Part shown: one piece after another, positions 6,631 to 15,885 of the stretch | Position numbering within the stretch: the stretch's first letter is position 1 | Layout of the letters: the number at the start of each line of letters is the position of its first letter | Source of the DNA: Hyphococcus sp. | GTDB taxonomy: Bacteria > Pseudomonadota > Alphaproteobacteria > Caulobacterales > Parvularculaceae | NCBI GenBank assembly: GCA_021776335.1 | Contig: JAJFGB010000011.1 | Coordinates: 124,001 to 188,000, forward strand | DNA length: 64,000 nt | Direction: 5' to 3' | Program-made: the position numbers and the translations under genes | Notes under the pieces: model-generated | What the model saw: the letters and a program-made list of their open reading frames with translations, nothing else | What the model was told of the DNA's origin: nothing | The model's database searches: none

Positions 6631-9360
6631 GTGGAGATCTGCGCCTTGGCAAGCCCAAAATCAGCTGACGCGACGAAGGCGCCCGAAATGGCGGACGCAA
6701 AGACCCGTCCAGCTGGTGGTTTGGGCGATGCGCCGCGCCCCAAAACCAATCAGGAAATAATAGACCTGATGAACCGGGCGGCGTCGAAACAGGCAGATAC
6801 TGGCGCTGAGGGCGTCGATGTGCCTGACGATGTCGATCGTAATGACAGCGTCTGGGACATAGCGTCATTTTGGCTCTTGTGGGTCGGCGTCTTTGTGGCG
6901 ATTGGCGCCATTGCCTATGTGATTTTGGGCGCGCGAGACTCGGGCGCGCCGGGACTCGTTCTTGCTGGCGGATTGGCGTTGCTAATTGCGATTTTCCTCG
7001 GCGGTGCGGCGTTGAAGATGTTTTCTCCCGTATTGCTGACCGGCGCGATGCTTCGCCGCGCCGCAGGCAAGCCCGCTTCAGAGGCCGCCGAACTTGCAGG
7101 CGCCGAAATTCTTGGCGCCCTCGGGCTGGCGGAGCGTGTCCTGGACGTCGATGCGGATGCACGCCTGGTCACGCGGCGCGATGGCGTTGTGACATACGCG
7201 AACCGTGCGTATTTCAACCTTGCCAAAGGGGCGGGTGTCGTAGGCCCCGCAGGGCTCCCGCCGCGGATTGATCGCCTGTTTGCTCAACAGGGTGCAGAGG
7301 CAACTAAAGTATTTCGTCTCTGCCGTGCGGCCAAAAGCGCTGAACAGGCTGAAGAAATTATTTACCAGCTTATGGGGGTCAAAGGGGGTGGAGAGCGGAG
7401 ATGTTTTGAAGTCAGTGTGCGGCCTATTCGCGGCGCCGATGAGCATGTTGCCTGGCGGCTCCGTGAGCTACCCATCGAAGAAGAGGAGCGCGACTCTCTG
7501 GCGGCAGCCTATGCGGACTTTCCGCGTGCTGTTTTTGCCATCGAAAAGTCAGGACAAATTCCCTGGGCAAACGCTGCCATGCGTGAGAAACTGGGCGCGG
7601 CGCGTGGCGGAATCCGGCATATTGACGACGTGGTTCTTGGGGAGACAGGGCTTCTTGTTCGCGGGCTTTGGCAGATCGACCGCAGCGTTCAACCGGCGCA
7701 AATACGTCGTCACGGCGACGGTCCTATAGAAGGGGTTTTTACCAGCTTCCGTCGCGGCGGTGTTGGAGAGGGTTTTGCTTGTGTTGAGCTGACGCTTGAT
7801 GAAACAGAAGACGAAGTCGAAGAGATCACACTATCAGGCGATATGTCAGAATCGCCCTTCGGCGTGGCGATCATCGACGGAGAGATCAACCATGACGGCA
7901 GGATCGTAGAAGCAAACAAGGCGTTCACGGATGTTTTTGGCGGCTCGAAAAAGAACGCTCCGCTGGTTAAGTCCGTGGCGCCGGAGCCACTCGAAGAACT
8001 CGCGGGCGAGATAAAGCGAAAAGCTAAATCAGGCGCCGCGCCCGTGCCAGTTGAGGTAACGATTGGCAAGGGCGCTGCTGCGCAAACTTTTGCGCTCTAT
8101 GCACGCCCGGTCCGGCGCAAGCGCGGCTCATATGGCGTACGCCGCACACTGCTTTATTCCGTGGACGTTACAGATCGAAAACGCATGGAGGAAGACCATG
8201 CGCAAGATCAAAAATTGCGCGGCATCGGGGAGTTGGCAAGCAAGGTTGCCCACGACTTTAACAATTATCTGCAGGTTGTTTTGGGACACTGCGAGCGGTT
8301 GATGTTGCGACATCCGGCTGGAGACCCTGCATATCAGGAACTCGTTCAGATTCGCGAAAATGCACAGCGTGCTGCAAACACAACGAAGCAATTGCTGGCA
8401 TTTTCTCGTAAGCAGACGCTGAAACGCGAAGTCCTATCGATCACTGAAATACTACGGGATTTTTCACGGTTCTTGACGCGGGCCATTGGTGAAAAGGTTC
8501 AGCTTGACCTCGTCAATGGACGCGCATTGCCATCCGTTAAAGTCGATCGCTATCAACTAGAGACGGCGATTATGAATCTGGCGGTTAATGCACGTGATGC
8601 TATGGCGCCCGATGGGGGCGTATTGACTATACGTACGCAATTTGTGCCCGAAGATGAAATTGCCAAGCTTGATGTGACTGGCGTCGTCGTTCAGGACTCT
8701 TTGCTGATTGAAGTGTCCGACAGCGGGTCAGGTATTCCGCCGGAAATTGCGGACAAAATCTTCGACCCTTTCTTTACAACGAAAGAAACGGGCAAGGGTA
8801 CCGGGCTTGGGCTCTCGACCGTCTATGGCGTTATACGCCAGATGGAAGGGGTCATCGTTCTAAAAAATAACCCGGGCGAAGGCGCAACATTCCAGATTTA
8901 TCTGCCTGCGTATAATGGGGCGGAAGATCAAGCCGAAGAACCGGTAAAGCCTGTAAGAAGCGAGCCGCGCGACCTCACCGGCGCAGGGCGAATTCTGGTT
9001 GTCGAAGACGAAGATCCGGTGCGGAATTTTGTCGTCGTAACTTTATCTGACTGTGGATACGAGGTGACGGAAGCGGCGGACGGAGAAGAAGCTCTTGAGA
9101 TAATTGAAGAAGACGAGAGCGGATTCGATTTAATCATATCCGATGTGATGATGCCTATTCTAGACGGACCATCGCTTATTGAAAAAGCCCGCAGCGAATT
9201 GGAACTGAAGGCGAAAGTGATATTTATGTCCGCATATGCAGAAGCGGCGGTGCGCGAACAGCTCGATATCATTGAAGGCGCCGGCTATATACAAAAGCCA
9301 TTCACGCTGAAGGCCATTGCGACACAGGTAAAGCAAACACTTTATCCGTCAGCGGACTAG
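6631..9360 (+). CDS. cckA: Hybrid histidine kinase CckA (cell-cycle master kinase)
   Basis: This hybrid kinase of about 900 aa acts through the phosphotransferase ChpT on CtrA and CpdR, controlling division, DNA replication and motility. Two membrane segments lie at about residues 75-125 ([20 protein letters not shown] and the next). PAS-like domains span about 180-510. The H box is [14 protein letters not shown], where His is the phospho-acceptor. The ATPase domain has [17 protein letters not shown] and [14 protein letters not shown]-terminal receiver has VVEDED, SDVMMP and IQKPFT. The track start GTG 6631 is possible, but TTG 6646 has GGAG at 8 nt and is a good alternative. The position after flhB matches Caulobacter gene order. 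Confidence 0.94.
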   Translation: MEICALASPKSADATKAPEMADAKTRPAGGLGDAPRPKTNQEIIDLMNRAASKQADTGAEGVDVPDDVDRNDSVWDIASFWLLWVGVFVAIGAIAYVILGARDSGAPGLVLAGGLALLIAIFLGGAALKMFSPVLLTGAMLRRAAGKPASEAAELAGAEILGALGLAERVLDVDADARLVTRRDGVVTYANRAYFNLAKGAGVVGPAGLPPRIDRLFAQQGAEATKVFRLCRAAKSAEQAEEIIYQLMGVKGGGERRCFEVSVRPIRGADEHVAWRLRELPIEEEERDSLAAAYADFPRAVFAIEKSGQIPWANAAMREKLGAARGGIRHIDDVVLGETGLLVRGLWQIDRSVQPAQIRRHGDGPIEGVFTSFRRGGVGEGFACVELTLDETEDEVEEITLSGDMSESPFGVAIIDGEINHDGRIVEANKAFTDVFGGSKKNAPLVKSVAPEPLEELAGEIKRKAKSGAAPVPVEVTIGKGAAAQTFALYARPVRRKRGSYGVRRTLLYSVDVTDRKRMEEDHAQDQKLRGIGELASKVAHDFNNYLQVVLGHCERLMLRHPAGDPAYQELVQIRENAQRAANTTKQLLAFSRKQTLKREVLSITEILRDFSRFLTRAIGEKVQLDLVNGRALPSVKVDRYQLETAIMNLAVNARDAMAPDGGVLTIRTQFVPEDEIAKLDVTGVVVQDSLLIEVSDSGSGIPPEIADKIFDPFFTTKETGKGTGLGLSTVYGVIRQMEGVIVLKNNPGEGATFQIYLPAYNGAEDQAEEPVKPVRSEPRDLTGAGRILVVEDEDPVRNFVVVTLSDCGYEVTEAADGEEALEIIEEDESGFDLIISDVMMPILDGPSLIEKARSELELKAKVIFMSAYAEAAVREQLDIIEGAGYIQKPFTLKAIATQVKQTLYPSAD

Positions 9361-9378
9361 CGTAGAAACTGAGGAACG

Positions 9379-10089
9379 ATGCGACAAGTCGTCTTTGATC
9401 TTGAGACTACCGGATTTAAGTTTTCCGAGGGGCACCGCATCGTTGAGATCGGCGCTGTTGAACTGATTAACGGCGCTGTGTCGGGTCAAAACTTCCACAG
9501 CTACGTCAACCCGAAAAGAAATATGCCTGAGGGGGCGTTCCGTGTACACGGCCTTTCGGAGGCGTTTCTGCGAGACAAACCATGTTTTGCAGAGCCGTCT
9601 GTGGCGCCTGCTTTTTTGGCGTTTGTGGGCGCTGCCGAACTCATTGCTCATAACGGCGTGTTCTTTGACTTGCCTTTTATGCAGGCAGAGCTGAAGGCGG
9701 CTGGCTTGGAGCCAATGCAAAACAAGATTGTTGATACACTCCATCTTGCCCGACGGAAATTTCCCGGAGCGCCGGCAAGCCTGGATGCGTTATGTGGGCG
9801 TTTTGGGATTAACACCAAAGAGCGTGAGCGCGACGGCCACGGCGCGCTGCTCGATTCCCGGCTTCTGGCTGAAGTCTATATTGAGCTTACCGGCGGTGCG
9901 CAGGCCGGGCTCAATTTTATCGGTGCGGAAAAATTGTCTGATCCAGGCAACCCGTCCCGCAGCGCCAAATCGCCTGTCAAACAGCGCGCCCGACCTCTTG
10001 CATCGAGAGTCAGCGACGCAGAAGAAAATGCACACAAAGCATTCGTCGCAGAGTTGGGCGAAGAAGCGCTTTGGCGACGTATGACGTAG
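9379..10089 (+). CDS. dnaQ: DnaQ-family 3'-5' exonuclease (DNA polymerase III epsilon)
   Basis: This is a 236-aa DEDDh exonuclease, most likely the proofreading epsilon subunit of DNA polymerase III. Exo I is FDLETTGF, followed by IVEIGAVEL. VHGLSEAFL is the loop seen in bacterial epsilon. Exo II is LIAHNGVFFDLPF. Exo III is DGHGALLDSRLLAEVY with the DEDDh histidine. The 60-residue tail is likely the polymerase-binding linker. It is convergent with secB with no gap, an arrangement common in alphaproteobacteria. Confidence 0.93.
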   Translation: MRQVVFDLETTGFKFSEGHRIVEIGAVELINGAVSGQNFHSYVNPKRNMPEGAFRVHGLSEAFLRDKPCFAEPSVAPAFLAFVGAAELIAHNGVFFDLPFMQAELKAAGLEPMQNKIVDTLHLARRKFPGAPASLDALCGRFGINTKERERDGHGALLDSRLLAEVYIELTGGAQAGLNFIGAEKLSDPGNPSRSAKSPVKQRARPLASRVSDAEENAHKAFVAELGEEALWRRMT

Positions 10090-10605
10090 CTACGCCGGCG
10101 CCTGGTCTGCTTGTTGACCGGCTTGCTGCCGTGCTTTTTCAGCGTTGGCTACAAAGATGCCCATGAAATCGATCGGCTCGAGCATCAGCGGTGGAAAATT
10201 ACCATTGCGGGTGGCGTCAGCGATAATCTGACGCATGAATGGGAACAATAACCGTGGGCATTCCACAAGCATCGCCATTTCTAGTTGGTCGCGCGGTAAA
10301 TTCTTGATCTGGAACGCGCCTGCATAGGTCGCCTCTACAACAAAAACCGGCTCGTCGTTTCGCGTTGCCCTGGCCGCTACTGAGAGCTCGACCTCATATT
10401 GATCGGGATTTAACCCCCGAGCCTGAACGTCGACATTCACATCGATATTTGGCGGCGCATCCCCCTGAAAACTCACGGGCGCGCGCGGGTTTTCAAATGA
10501 CAGGTCTTTGAGGTACTGGGCCATAACGGCCATTGAGGGAGCGTTGCTGGGATCGGGAGCGCCCGCGCCGTCAGGATTATTTGCATTTTCAGGAGTCTCG
10601 GACAT
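10090..10605 (-). CDS. secB: Protein-export chaperone SecB
   Basis: This 171-aa SecB forms a tetrameric cytosolic chaperone that holds preproteins unfolded and delivers them to SecA. It contains MAQYLKDLSFENPRAP near residue 28, PPNIDVNVDVQARGL, VEATYAGAFQI and CPRLLFPFMRQIIADATRNG followed by GNFPPLMLEPIDF, all SecB signatures. The C-terminal tail is Gln/Ala-rich. The gene is convergent with dnaQ; fxsA is the next gene upstream in the same direction. Confidence 0.97.
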   Translation of the reverse strand: MSETPENANNPDGAGAPDPSNAPSMAVMAQYLKDLSFENPRAPVSFQGDAPPNIDVNVDVQARGLNPDQYEVELSVAARATRNDEPVFVVEATYAGAFQIKNLPRDQLEMAMLVECPRLLFPFMRQIIADATRNGNFPPLMLEPIDFMGIFVANAEKARQQAGQQADQAPA

Positions 10606-10681
10606 CTCTCACCGCCGGTTTCGAATATTAAGGACCGCGCTCTTTACACGGCCCGTCAGGCAGCTGCAACCCGGCAAGACC

Positions 10682-11080
10682 CTATGGTCTGTGGATCGTA
10701 ATCGACGCCTCGCCACGCTCAATTCGTTTCCTTATTTCGCGCAGTGCAAAACGGGCGACAGCCCTGCGCAAAGGCGGGATCAGCAAAGAAAACCCAATGG
10801 CGTCGGTAAGAAACCCTGGCGTCATGAGGAATGGCGCGGCAATCAGCAATACAGCCCCGTCAACAGCGGAGGCAACCGGCAGGCGGTCATCGTTGAGATC
10901 GCGGCGCGCTGCATTGAGGGCCGCAAGGCCCTGCACCCTGATCACCCACCCGCCCAAGAAGGCGGTCGCCAAACAGGTAGCGATGACCGGCATGACACCG
11001 AACGCGCTTCCCGCGGCCAAAAGCACGTATATCTCGGCAATCGGGGCCAGAACAAACAGAACGATGAGGATAAGAAACAT
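10682..11080 (-). CDS. fxsA: FxsA family membrane protein
   Basis: This 132-aa integral membrane protein of the FxsA/UPF0716 family has three or four hydrophobic segments: FLILIVLFVLAPIAEIYVLL at the N-terminus, a middle pair around VMPVIATCLATAFLGGWVI, and VDGAVLLIAAPFLMTPGFLTD. The stretch LLIAAPFLMTPGFLTDAIGF is diagnostic. In E. coli FxsA overproduction relieves phage T7 exclusion by F plasmids; the native role is unknown. It is divergent from the Tim44-like gene. Confidence 0.93.
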   Translation of the reverse strand: MFLILIVLFVLAPIAEIYVLLAAGSAFGVMPVIATCLATAFLGGWVIRVQGLAALNAARRDLNDDRLPVASAVDGAVLLIAAPFLMTPGFLTDAIGFSLLIPPLRRAVARFALREIRKRIERGEASITIHRP

Positions 11081-11165
11081 ATGAGGATGGTGTTTTCTGT
11101 GATTTGTCTCCTATATAGAGTGCGCTTCGGCAAAATTAAGGTTTTTCGGATATAATTGTTGTCTT

Positions 11166-11801
11166 ATGGATCCCGTTCTCCTCATTCTCGCTGGTGTGAC
11201 TGCGTTTATCATCTTCCGATTAATCTCGGTTATGGGCACCCGCACTGGTCACGAACAACGCGTCGATATTGACGGGCGTCACGGCGACGCCGGGGGTGAA
11301 GAAAAGCGATCCGCGGAACAAGATGATGCGGAGCCTGCGGCGCCAAAACCAGTTTCCACAAACGCAAGGGTTCTTCGGGACGCTGACCCGGCTTTTGACG
11401 AGGCCGAGTTTCTCAAAGGCGCGGGCCAGGCTTATGAGATGATTGTTGAGGCCTTTGCGTCAGCTGATATTCGTTCCATTCGCACTTTCCTCAGCGACTC
11501 TGTTTATGACGCATTCAAGAGTGCGGCGGCGGCGCGCGACAGCGCTGGCCATGCGACAGACCTCAAATTTGTCGGCATAGACCGAGCTGCGATTGTTGAC
11601 AGCAATGTTGAAAATGAGTGGGTGAGCGCTACCGTCGAATTTACGTCAAATCAGGTCAGGGTTACGCGCGACAGCGACGGCAACGTCGTTGACGGTGATC
11701 CGAACCGAATTGATCTGATCAAGGATCGGTGGACGTTCAGTCGCAAACACACGAGCAGGGACCCCAATTGGGTGCTTGTGGCGACCGGCGGCGCCGACTA
11801 A
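11166..11801 (+). CDS. Tim44-like membrane-anchored protein (TimA)
   Basis: This 211-aa protein has one N-terminal membrane helix (VLLILAGVTAFIIFRLISVM), a charged linker of about 50 residues, and a Tim44/TimA domain (about 75-210). The domain starts at FLKGAGQAYEMIVEAFASAD, continues through IRSIRTFLSDSVYDAF and ends with DRWTFSRKHTSRDPNWVLVA. Bacterial relatives of mitochondrial Tim44 are inner-membrane proteins of uncertain role, proposed to be linked to protein handling at the membrane. Adjacent secB and mltA repeat a widespread alphaproteobacterial order. Confidence 0.93.
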   Translation: MDPVLLILAGVTAFIIFRLISVMGTRTGHEQRVDIDGRHGDAGGEEKRSAEQDDAEPAAPKPVSTNARVLRDADPAFDEAEFLKGAGQAYEMIVEAFASADIRSIRTFLSDSVYDAFKSAAAARDSAGHATDLKFVGIDRAAIVDSNVENEWVSATVEFTSNQVRVTRDSDGNVVDGDPNRIDLIKDRWTFSRKHTSRDPNWVLVATGGAD

Positions 11802-11834
11802 AAACTAACGGCGTCAAAAGAGAGCGCCTAGAGT

Positions 11835-13211
11835 TTGACCTCCGCCAAGGCAAGACCACTATTGCTGCTTTTTCTGAGTGCGGTTTTTCTGGCCGCCCTT
11901 TCGGCTGCGCTGGTGTTTGGCGGCTTCTTGAGCCCACACTATCAACGCGTTTTTTCAACATCTGACTACGGCCCACCCGTGTTTGATTATCGGTTGGTAG
12001 AGTTTAGCGACTTACCGGGCTGGATGCAGGATGACCTTGAGCCTGCGTTTTCGGCATTTTTACTGTCCTGCGATAAATTCGATGAAAAGGACGACGATGA
12101 TCCGGCTAATTCATACGAAAATTTCGGCCCGGATGCGGAGGGGCGGAGGATTGGCGCCGCCGGTCTTGGCGGTCTGGTTGCTGATTGGCGCGAACCCTGC
12201 GCGCGTGCGCGCGCGATAAAAGGGCCCTTTTTTACAACGTCAGGGGCCGCGCGCGGGTCAATTCGGTCATTCTTCGAGTTCTATTTCAGGCCCATGCAAA
12301 TCCTCCAGCGCCGCGATCCGTTACCTGATGGTCAAGCGCGACGATTGGGTTCCGCTTTTGACGCTGACGCTGTGTTTACGGGATATTTTGAACCCGCCTA
12401 TCGCGCGTCGCGCAGCCCGACTGCGCAATATCGAAGCCCGGTTTATCCGCGCCCTGATGACCTTGTGGAGGTGGATCTGGGAGCGTTTCGCCGTGACTTG
12501 AATGGAGAACGTATCGCAGGCCGGATAGAGCAAGGCCGCCTTGTTCCCTATTGGGACCGGCGTGCAATCAACAACGGAACGCTGCGCGAAACTGTTGAAC
12601 CGCTAGCCTGGATGTCCGAGGACGATTTGTTCTTTTTGCAGATTCAGGGATCGGGGCAGGTGCTTTTCGGCCCCGATGACGCGGTCCGGATGGGATATGC
12701 TGCGCAGAACGGCCACGCTTACACCGCGATCGGTCGCACATTGGTCGAACGCGGGTTGATGCAGCTTGAAGATGTCACCATGCAGTCGATCCGCGAATGG
12801 CTAACCAACGTTGATCCTGCCAGGGCGAAAGAACTACGCGAGCAAAATGCGTCATATGTATTTTTTCGCGCACTTGAAGAACCAACTGACGGGCTGGGGC
12901 CGCCAGGCGCCCAGGGCGTAGCGCTCACGCCAGGTCGCAGCATTGCCATTGACATGCGATTTCATACGCTCGGTGCGCCGGTTTGGGTCGACATCGATCC
13001 GGTCGCAGGCGCTGGTGAGGGGCGCATTCAAAAGCTGATGGTCGCGCAAGATACGGGCGGCGCAATCAAAGGGCCCTTGCGCGGGGACGTTTTCTGGGGT
13101 GCTGGTGACGCTGCCGCCGACATCGCTGGAAAGATGAATGTAACTGGCGGCATCTATATTCTCGTCCCCATATCAGTCGTGGCGCAATTTGACTCAGAAG
13201 GCGCGTCCTGA
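11835..13211 (+). CDS. mltA: Membrane-bound lytic murein transglycosylase A
   Basis: This 458-aa MltA cleaves peptidoglycan glycan strands to form 1,6-anhydromuropeptides. It begins with TTG 11835 and a signal or anchor sequence (LLLLFLSAVFLAALSAALVF). The MltA domain includes VFTGYFEPAYRAS, YPRPDDLVEVDLGAF, WMSEDDLFFLQIQGSGQVLF and RMGYAAQNGHAYTAIGRTL. The 3D-type C-terminal domain contains VAQDTGGAIKGPLRGDVFWG, whose aspartates include the catalytic acid. The next gene, smr, overlaps its stop by one base. Confidence 0.95.
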   Translation: MTSAKARPLLLLFLSAVFLAALSAALVFGGFLSPHYQRVFSTSDYGPPVFDYRLVEFSDLPGWMQDDLEPAFSAFLLSCDKFDEKDDDDPANSYENFGPDAEGRRIGAAGLGGLVADWREPCARARAIKGPFFTTSGAARGSIRSFFEFYFRPMQILQRRDPLPDGQARRLGSAFDADAVFTGYFEPAYRASRSPTAQYRSPVYPRPDDLVEVDLGAFRRDLNGERIAGRIEQGRLVPYWDRRAINNGTLRETVEPLAWMSEDDLFFLQIQGSGQVLFGPDDAVRMGYAAQNGHAYTAIGRTLVERGLMQLEDVTMQSIREWLTNVDPARAKELREQNASYVFFRALEEPTDGLGPPGAQGVALTPGRSIAIDMRFHTLGAPVWVDIDPVAGAGEGRIQKLMVAQDTGGAIKGPLRGDVFWGAGDAAADIAGKMNVTGGIYILVPISVVAQFDSEGAS

Positions 13212-13744
13212 TGCGACGGCGCGTTACGCCAGGCGAAGACGCCCTTTGGCGGAGAGTATCCCGCAATGTGAAGCCTCTTCGAGGTTCAGAGGCCGGAAAC
13301 GAAACATTATGGCGCCCAGGGCTGGCCAAAAATTTGCCGGTCACGAGGCCAGCGCCATTATCCCAGCGTGCTACCGGACCGATCAAGCCATATCGCCATG
13401 ATCCCTTTTCAGCCGGCGATCCGAAGGCCGATCGCCTGGTTCGGCGCGGGCGCATGTCCATCGACGCAACATTTGATCTGCACGGCCATACTCAGGTTAC
13501 TGCGCGCGCTGTGCTCTACGGTTTTTTGCTTGAGGCGCGGGCGCGGGGTCACGGATGCGTCCTCATCATCACAGGAAAAGGCGGGTCACCCGATCAAATC
13601 GGACGCGGCGTTTTGAGGGCGCGGTTTAAGCAGTGGCTTTTAGAGGATGCATTTCGCCAACATATCGTAAGGGCTGCCAGCGCCCATCCGCGCCATGGCG
13701 GCAGCGGCGCCTTTTATGTTTTCCTGAAAGGAACCGGGCGATAA
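13211..13744 (+). CDS. Smr domain protein
   Basis: This 177-aa protein has a basic N-terminal extension and a C-terminal Smr domain (about 85-175). The domain is recognised by DLHGHTQVTARAVL and IITGKGG, followed by VRAASAHPRHGGSGAFYVFL. Smr domains bind or nick nucleic acid, and stand-alone bacterial versions are linked to RNA or ribosome rescue. The ATG overlaps the mltA stop (TGATG), so the two are translationally coupled, as in many alphaproteobacteria. Confidence 0.94.
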   Translation: MRRRVTPGEDALWRRVSRNVKPLRGSEAGNETLWRPGLAKNLPVTRPAPLSQRATGPIKPYRHDPFSAGDPKADRLVRRGRMSIDATFDLHGHTQVTARAVLYGFLLEARARGHGCVLIITGKGGSPDQIGRGVLRARFKQWLLEDAFRQHIVRAASAHPRHGGSGAFYVFLKGTGR

Positions 13745-13759
13745 TAGGTCGTACGCCAA

Positions 13760-15631
13760 TTATCCCTTCAGGAAATATTTCCACACAGCGAAAAGGATGA
13801 GCGCCGCCGGCAAAGCATAAAAGAACAAAACGCGTGAAAAGCGGATAAACATCGTTTCCACAAATTCCCCAACCCACGACGAGACGGCATCACTCCACCA
13901 GCGCCTTGCTTTATGCTGCGGTAATTGCGCTTGTTCGGGTTCGAAGGGCATTGCCGCGAGAACGACGACACCGCGATTTTTCCAGCGCTGGAAGGTTTTC
14001 TTGAGCGCGCCATTGGCGACTGAGCCGCGAAAGCGTCGCGTTAGCATGGCAAACGGGCCGTAAGAAAAATCCTCGCGATCGAATTCTACATCGAGAACGA
14101 TTGAGGCCGGCGTCTCGCCTTCGCTATCTTCGCCAAGGCGCACAACAGCATGCCTGACGCCATAATTGCGCAGGAAGTTCTCAACATCTCCAATGGAAGC
14201 AGCAGTGCCGTCACGCCGGAAGCGGAACATCACGCGGACGCCGTGCTCTCCGGCGCTTTTGACCGAAACCATGCTCCAGGAAACGAGCGCCATGCCGGCG
14301 CCAAGCAACAGCACGCCGCTGGATGTCATCGATGAGAGCCAAGCCAAAGCAGCCGGCGCATCGAGGAGTGGCGTTGACGCAGCGCTCAGGCCATAGGCGC
14401 CGAAAGCGATTAAAGCGAGAGAGGCGACCCCCATGACCGAACCCAGTATCTGCATGATGCCCGCGCCAACGGAAAGGCCAGGGTTCGCGATAGCCTGTAG
14501 ACGGCGGTTCCAATAGGCTGTGCGCGCATCGGTGGTGCGGTATTTATCCTCAAAAAGGCTGTGGTCAGGATTGTTTTCGACCGCGATAAACCTCGTTTTC
14601 GCTGGCGCCGCATCGTCGAAATTATGGTCGATAATCAAGTAATCCGAAGATCGCATGGCGACTTCGTAAGGCAGCACCATGCCAAACAAATTGCCGCTTT
14701 GAGATTCTGCGCCAAGTGAGGAGAAAAACCGGGTTTCGCCGGAGACGGGATCGAAGAAAGTGTTGGTTTGCCGTGATGGGTTGGTCGATGATCGCGCTAG
14801 CTTTGCAAGCTCGCGATGGGGCTCAATCATTTGCGCAGTTTCTTGAACCTCAAGGCCGATGGCGCGAAGCCCGTCAAGTTTCGATTTGCACCGCCTGGCG
14901 GCCTCGGGGCCGGCAAACACGGTATCGATCCGGTCACGGATTAATTTTTGATCCGCCATATCAATAGGCAGGCCAGCCCGCGGCATTTCCGCTTCATAGT
15001 CAGCGCCCGGGGCGTTGCCGCTGTCAGCATCGACCCTGCCCCAGGACTTCCGCATTCGGCGCTGAAGCGCCGAAAACCCCGTTCCTGGATGGGATGATTG
15101 AATGAGATCATAGAGCTGCGATTCATGAACCGCGAGGCAAAGATTATCTGTCGCCTCAACCTGCTCAACACCAAGCAGGGTCACCAAAGAACTCAGCGCG
15201 CGTAAGGTTTCAAAATCATAGCCAGCATAGGGACTATAGAATGGAACCAGCGCAAAGTCCGCCGTCTGACTTTTGACGGCCATAAGGGCTTGTTCTTTTG
15301 TGCGCAGCGGCTGCGGAATATCCGCGTGATAATCAAACCGGCTGTTTTTACTGGCGGCGTCAAACTCGCGTTCGGTGCGCGCCGAGATGCCGGCGAAGCC
15401 AGCATCGGCGACAGTGCCGTGTTCCCTGGCGCGTTTCAAAAAATGTTCGGTTGCTTGATATCCGAAGCCGAATTCTTCGCCGGTAAAAGCGATGCGCGGG
15501 CGTTTTTTTGGCTTTCCGCCAAAATGCGCCTTTTCCGGCTCTTTCCTGTTTGAAAACCGCGGATCGGAATCCTCGGACTCATCCATCAAAGAACGTTTTT
15601 TACCGAAAAGCCTTGGTGCGCCGTCTGCCAT
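13760..15631 (-). CDS. Unrecognised membrane protein with prephenate-dehydratase-like N-terminal half
   Basis: I do not know this 623-aa protein as a named family. Residues about 45-355 follow the layout of a prephenate dehydratase catalytic domain: FTGEEFGFGYQATEHFL, MAVKSQTADFALVPFYSPYAG, EAARRCKSKLDGLRAIGLEV and finally AKTRFIAVEN, with an insertion near 195-225. This is resemblance of pattern, not proven homology. Three membrane segments follow at about 388-418, 430-457 and 600-620, the last being the C-terminus (FFYALPAALILFAVWKYFL). Between them lies a soluble domain (about 460-590). A perfect CtrA box lies 37 bp upstream. A real PheA is at 54.5 kb, so this is probably not the pathway enzyme; a membrane sensor of aromatic compounds is one guess. 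Confidence 0.8.
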   Translation of the reverse strand: MADGAPRLFGKKRSLMDESEDSDPRFSNRKEPEKAHFGGKPKKRPRIAFTGEEFGFGYQATEHFLKRAREHGTVADAGFAGISARTEREFDAASKNSRFDYHADIPQPLRTKEQALMAVKSQTADFALVPFYSPYAGYDFETLRALSSLVTLLGVEQVEATDNLCLAVHESQLYDLIQSSHPGTGFSALQRRMRKSWGRVDADSGNAPGADYEAEMPRAGLPIDMADQKLIRDRIDTVFAGPEAARRCKSKLDGLRAIGLEVQETAQMIEPHRELAKLARSSTNPSRQTNTFFDPVSGETRFFSSLGAESQSGNLFGMVLPYEVAMRSSDYLIIDHNFDDAAPAKTRFIAVENNPDHSLFEDKYRTTDARTAYWNRRLQAIANPGLSVGAGIMQILGSVMGVASLALIAFGAYGLSAASTPLLDAPAALAWLSSMTSSGVLLLGAGMALVSWSMVSVKSAGEHGVRVMFRFRRDGTAASIGDVENFLRNYGVRHAVVRLGEDSEGETPASIVLDVEFDREDFSYGPFAMLTRRFRGSVANGALKKTFQRWKNRGVVVLAAMPFEPEQAQLPQHKARRWWSDAVSSWVGEFVETMFIRFSRVLFFYALPAALILFAVWKYFLKG

Positions 15632-15667
15632 AACAATGAGCCCACTATTCCCCTGAGACCGCCGAGA

Positions 15668-15682
15668 TTAACCTGCTATTAA
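15668..15682 (-). promoter_or_regulatory. Perfect CtrA box upstream of the 623-aa membrane protein
   Basis: TTAACCTGCTATTAA fits TTAA-N7-TTAA exactly and begins 37 bp upstream of the gene ending at 15631. The hslU stop is more than 200 bp away on the other side, so this gene is the obvious target. Control by CtrA is inferred from the site alone. Confidence 0.65.
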
Positions 15683-15885
15683 GCATTGCGAAAGCCCGAT
15701 AGCGCCATTGGCCGCCAGGGAGGCAATCTTCGGCAGTTCTGCGCGAAATCTGTCACACACAGCCAAGGCCCGGTAATTGGCCGATTTTCTGGAATTTCGG
15801 GCCTCCTGGCTCAAAAAGCCCTCCGGACGGGGCAAAAAAGCGGCCTTCCTCCTGGTCGTTTCGGGGCCAAAAGCGCCTTTTTGAC

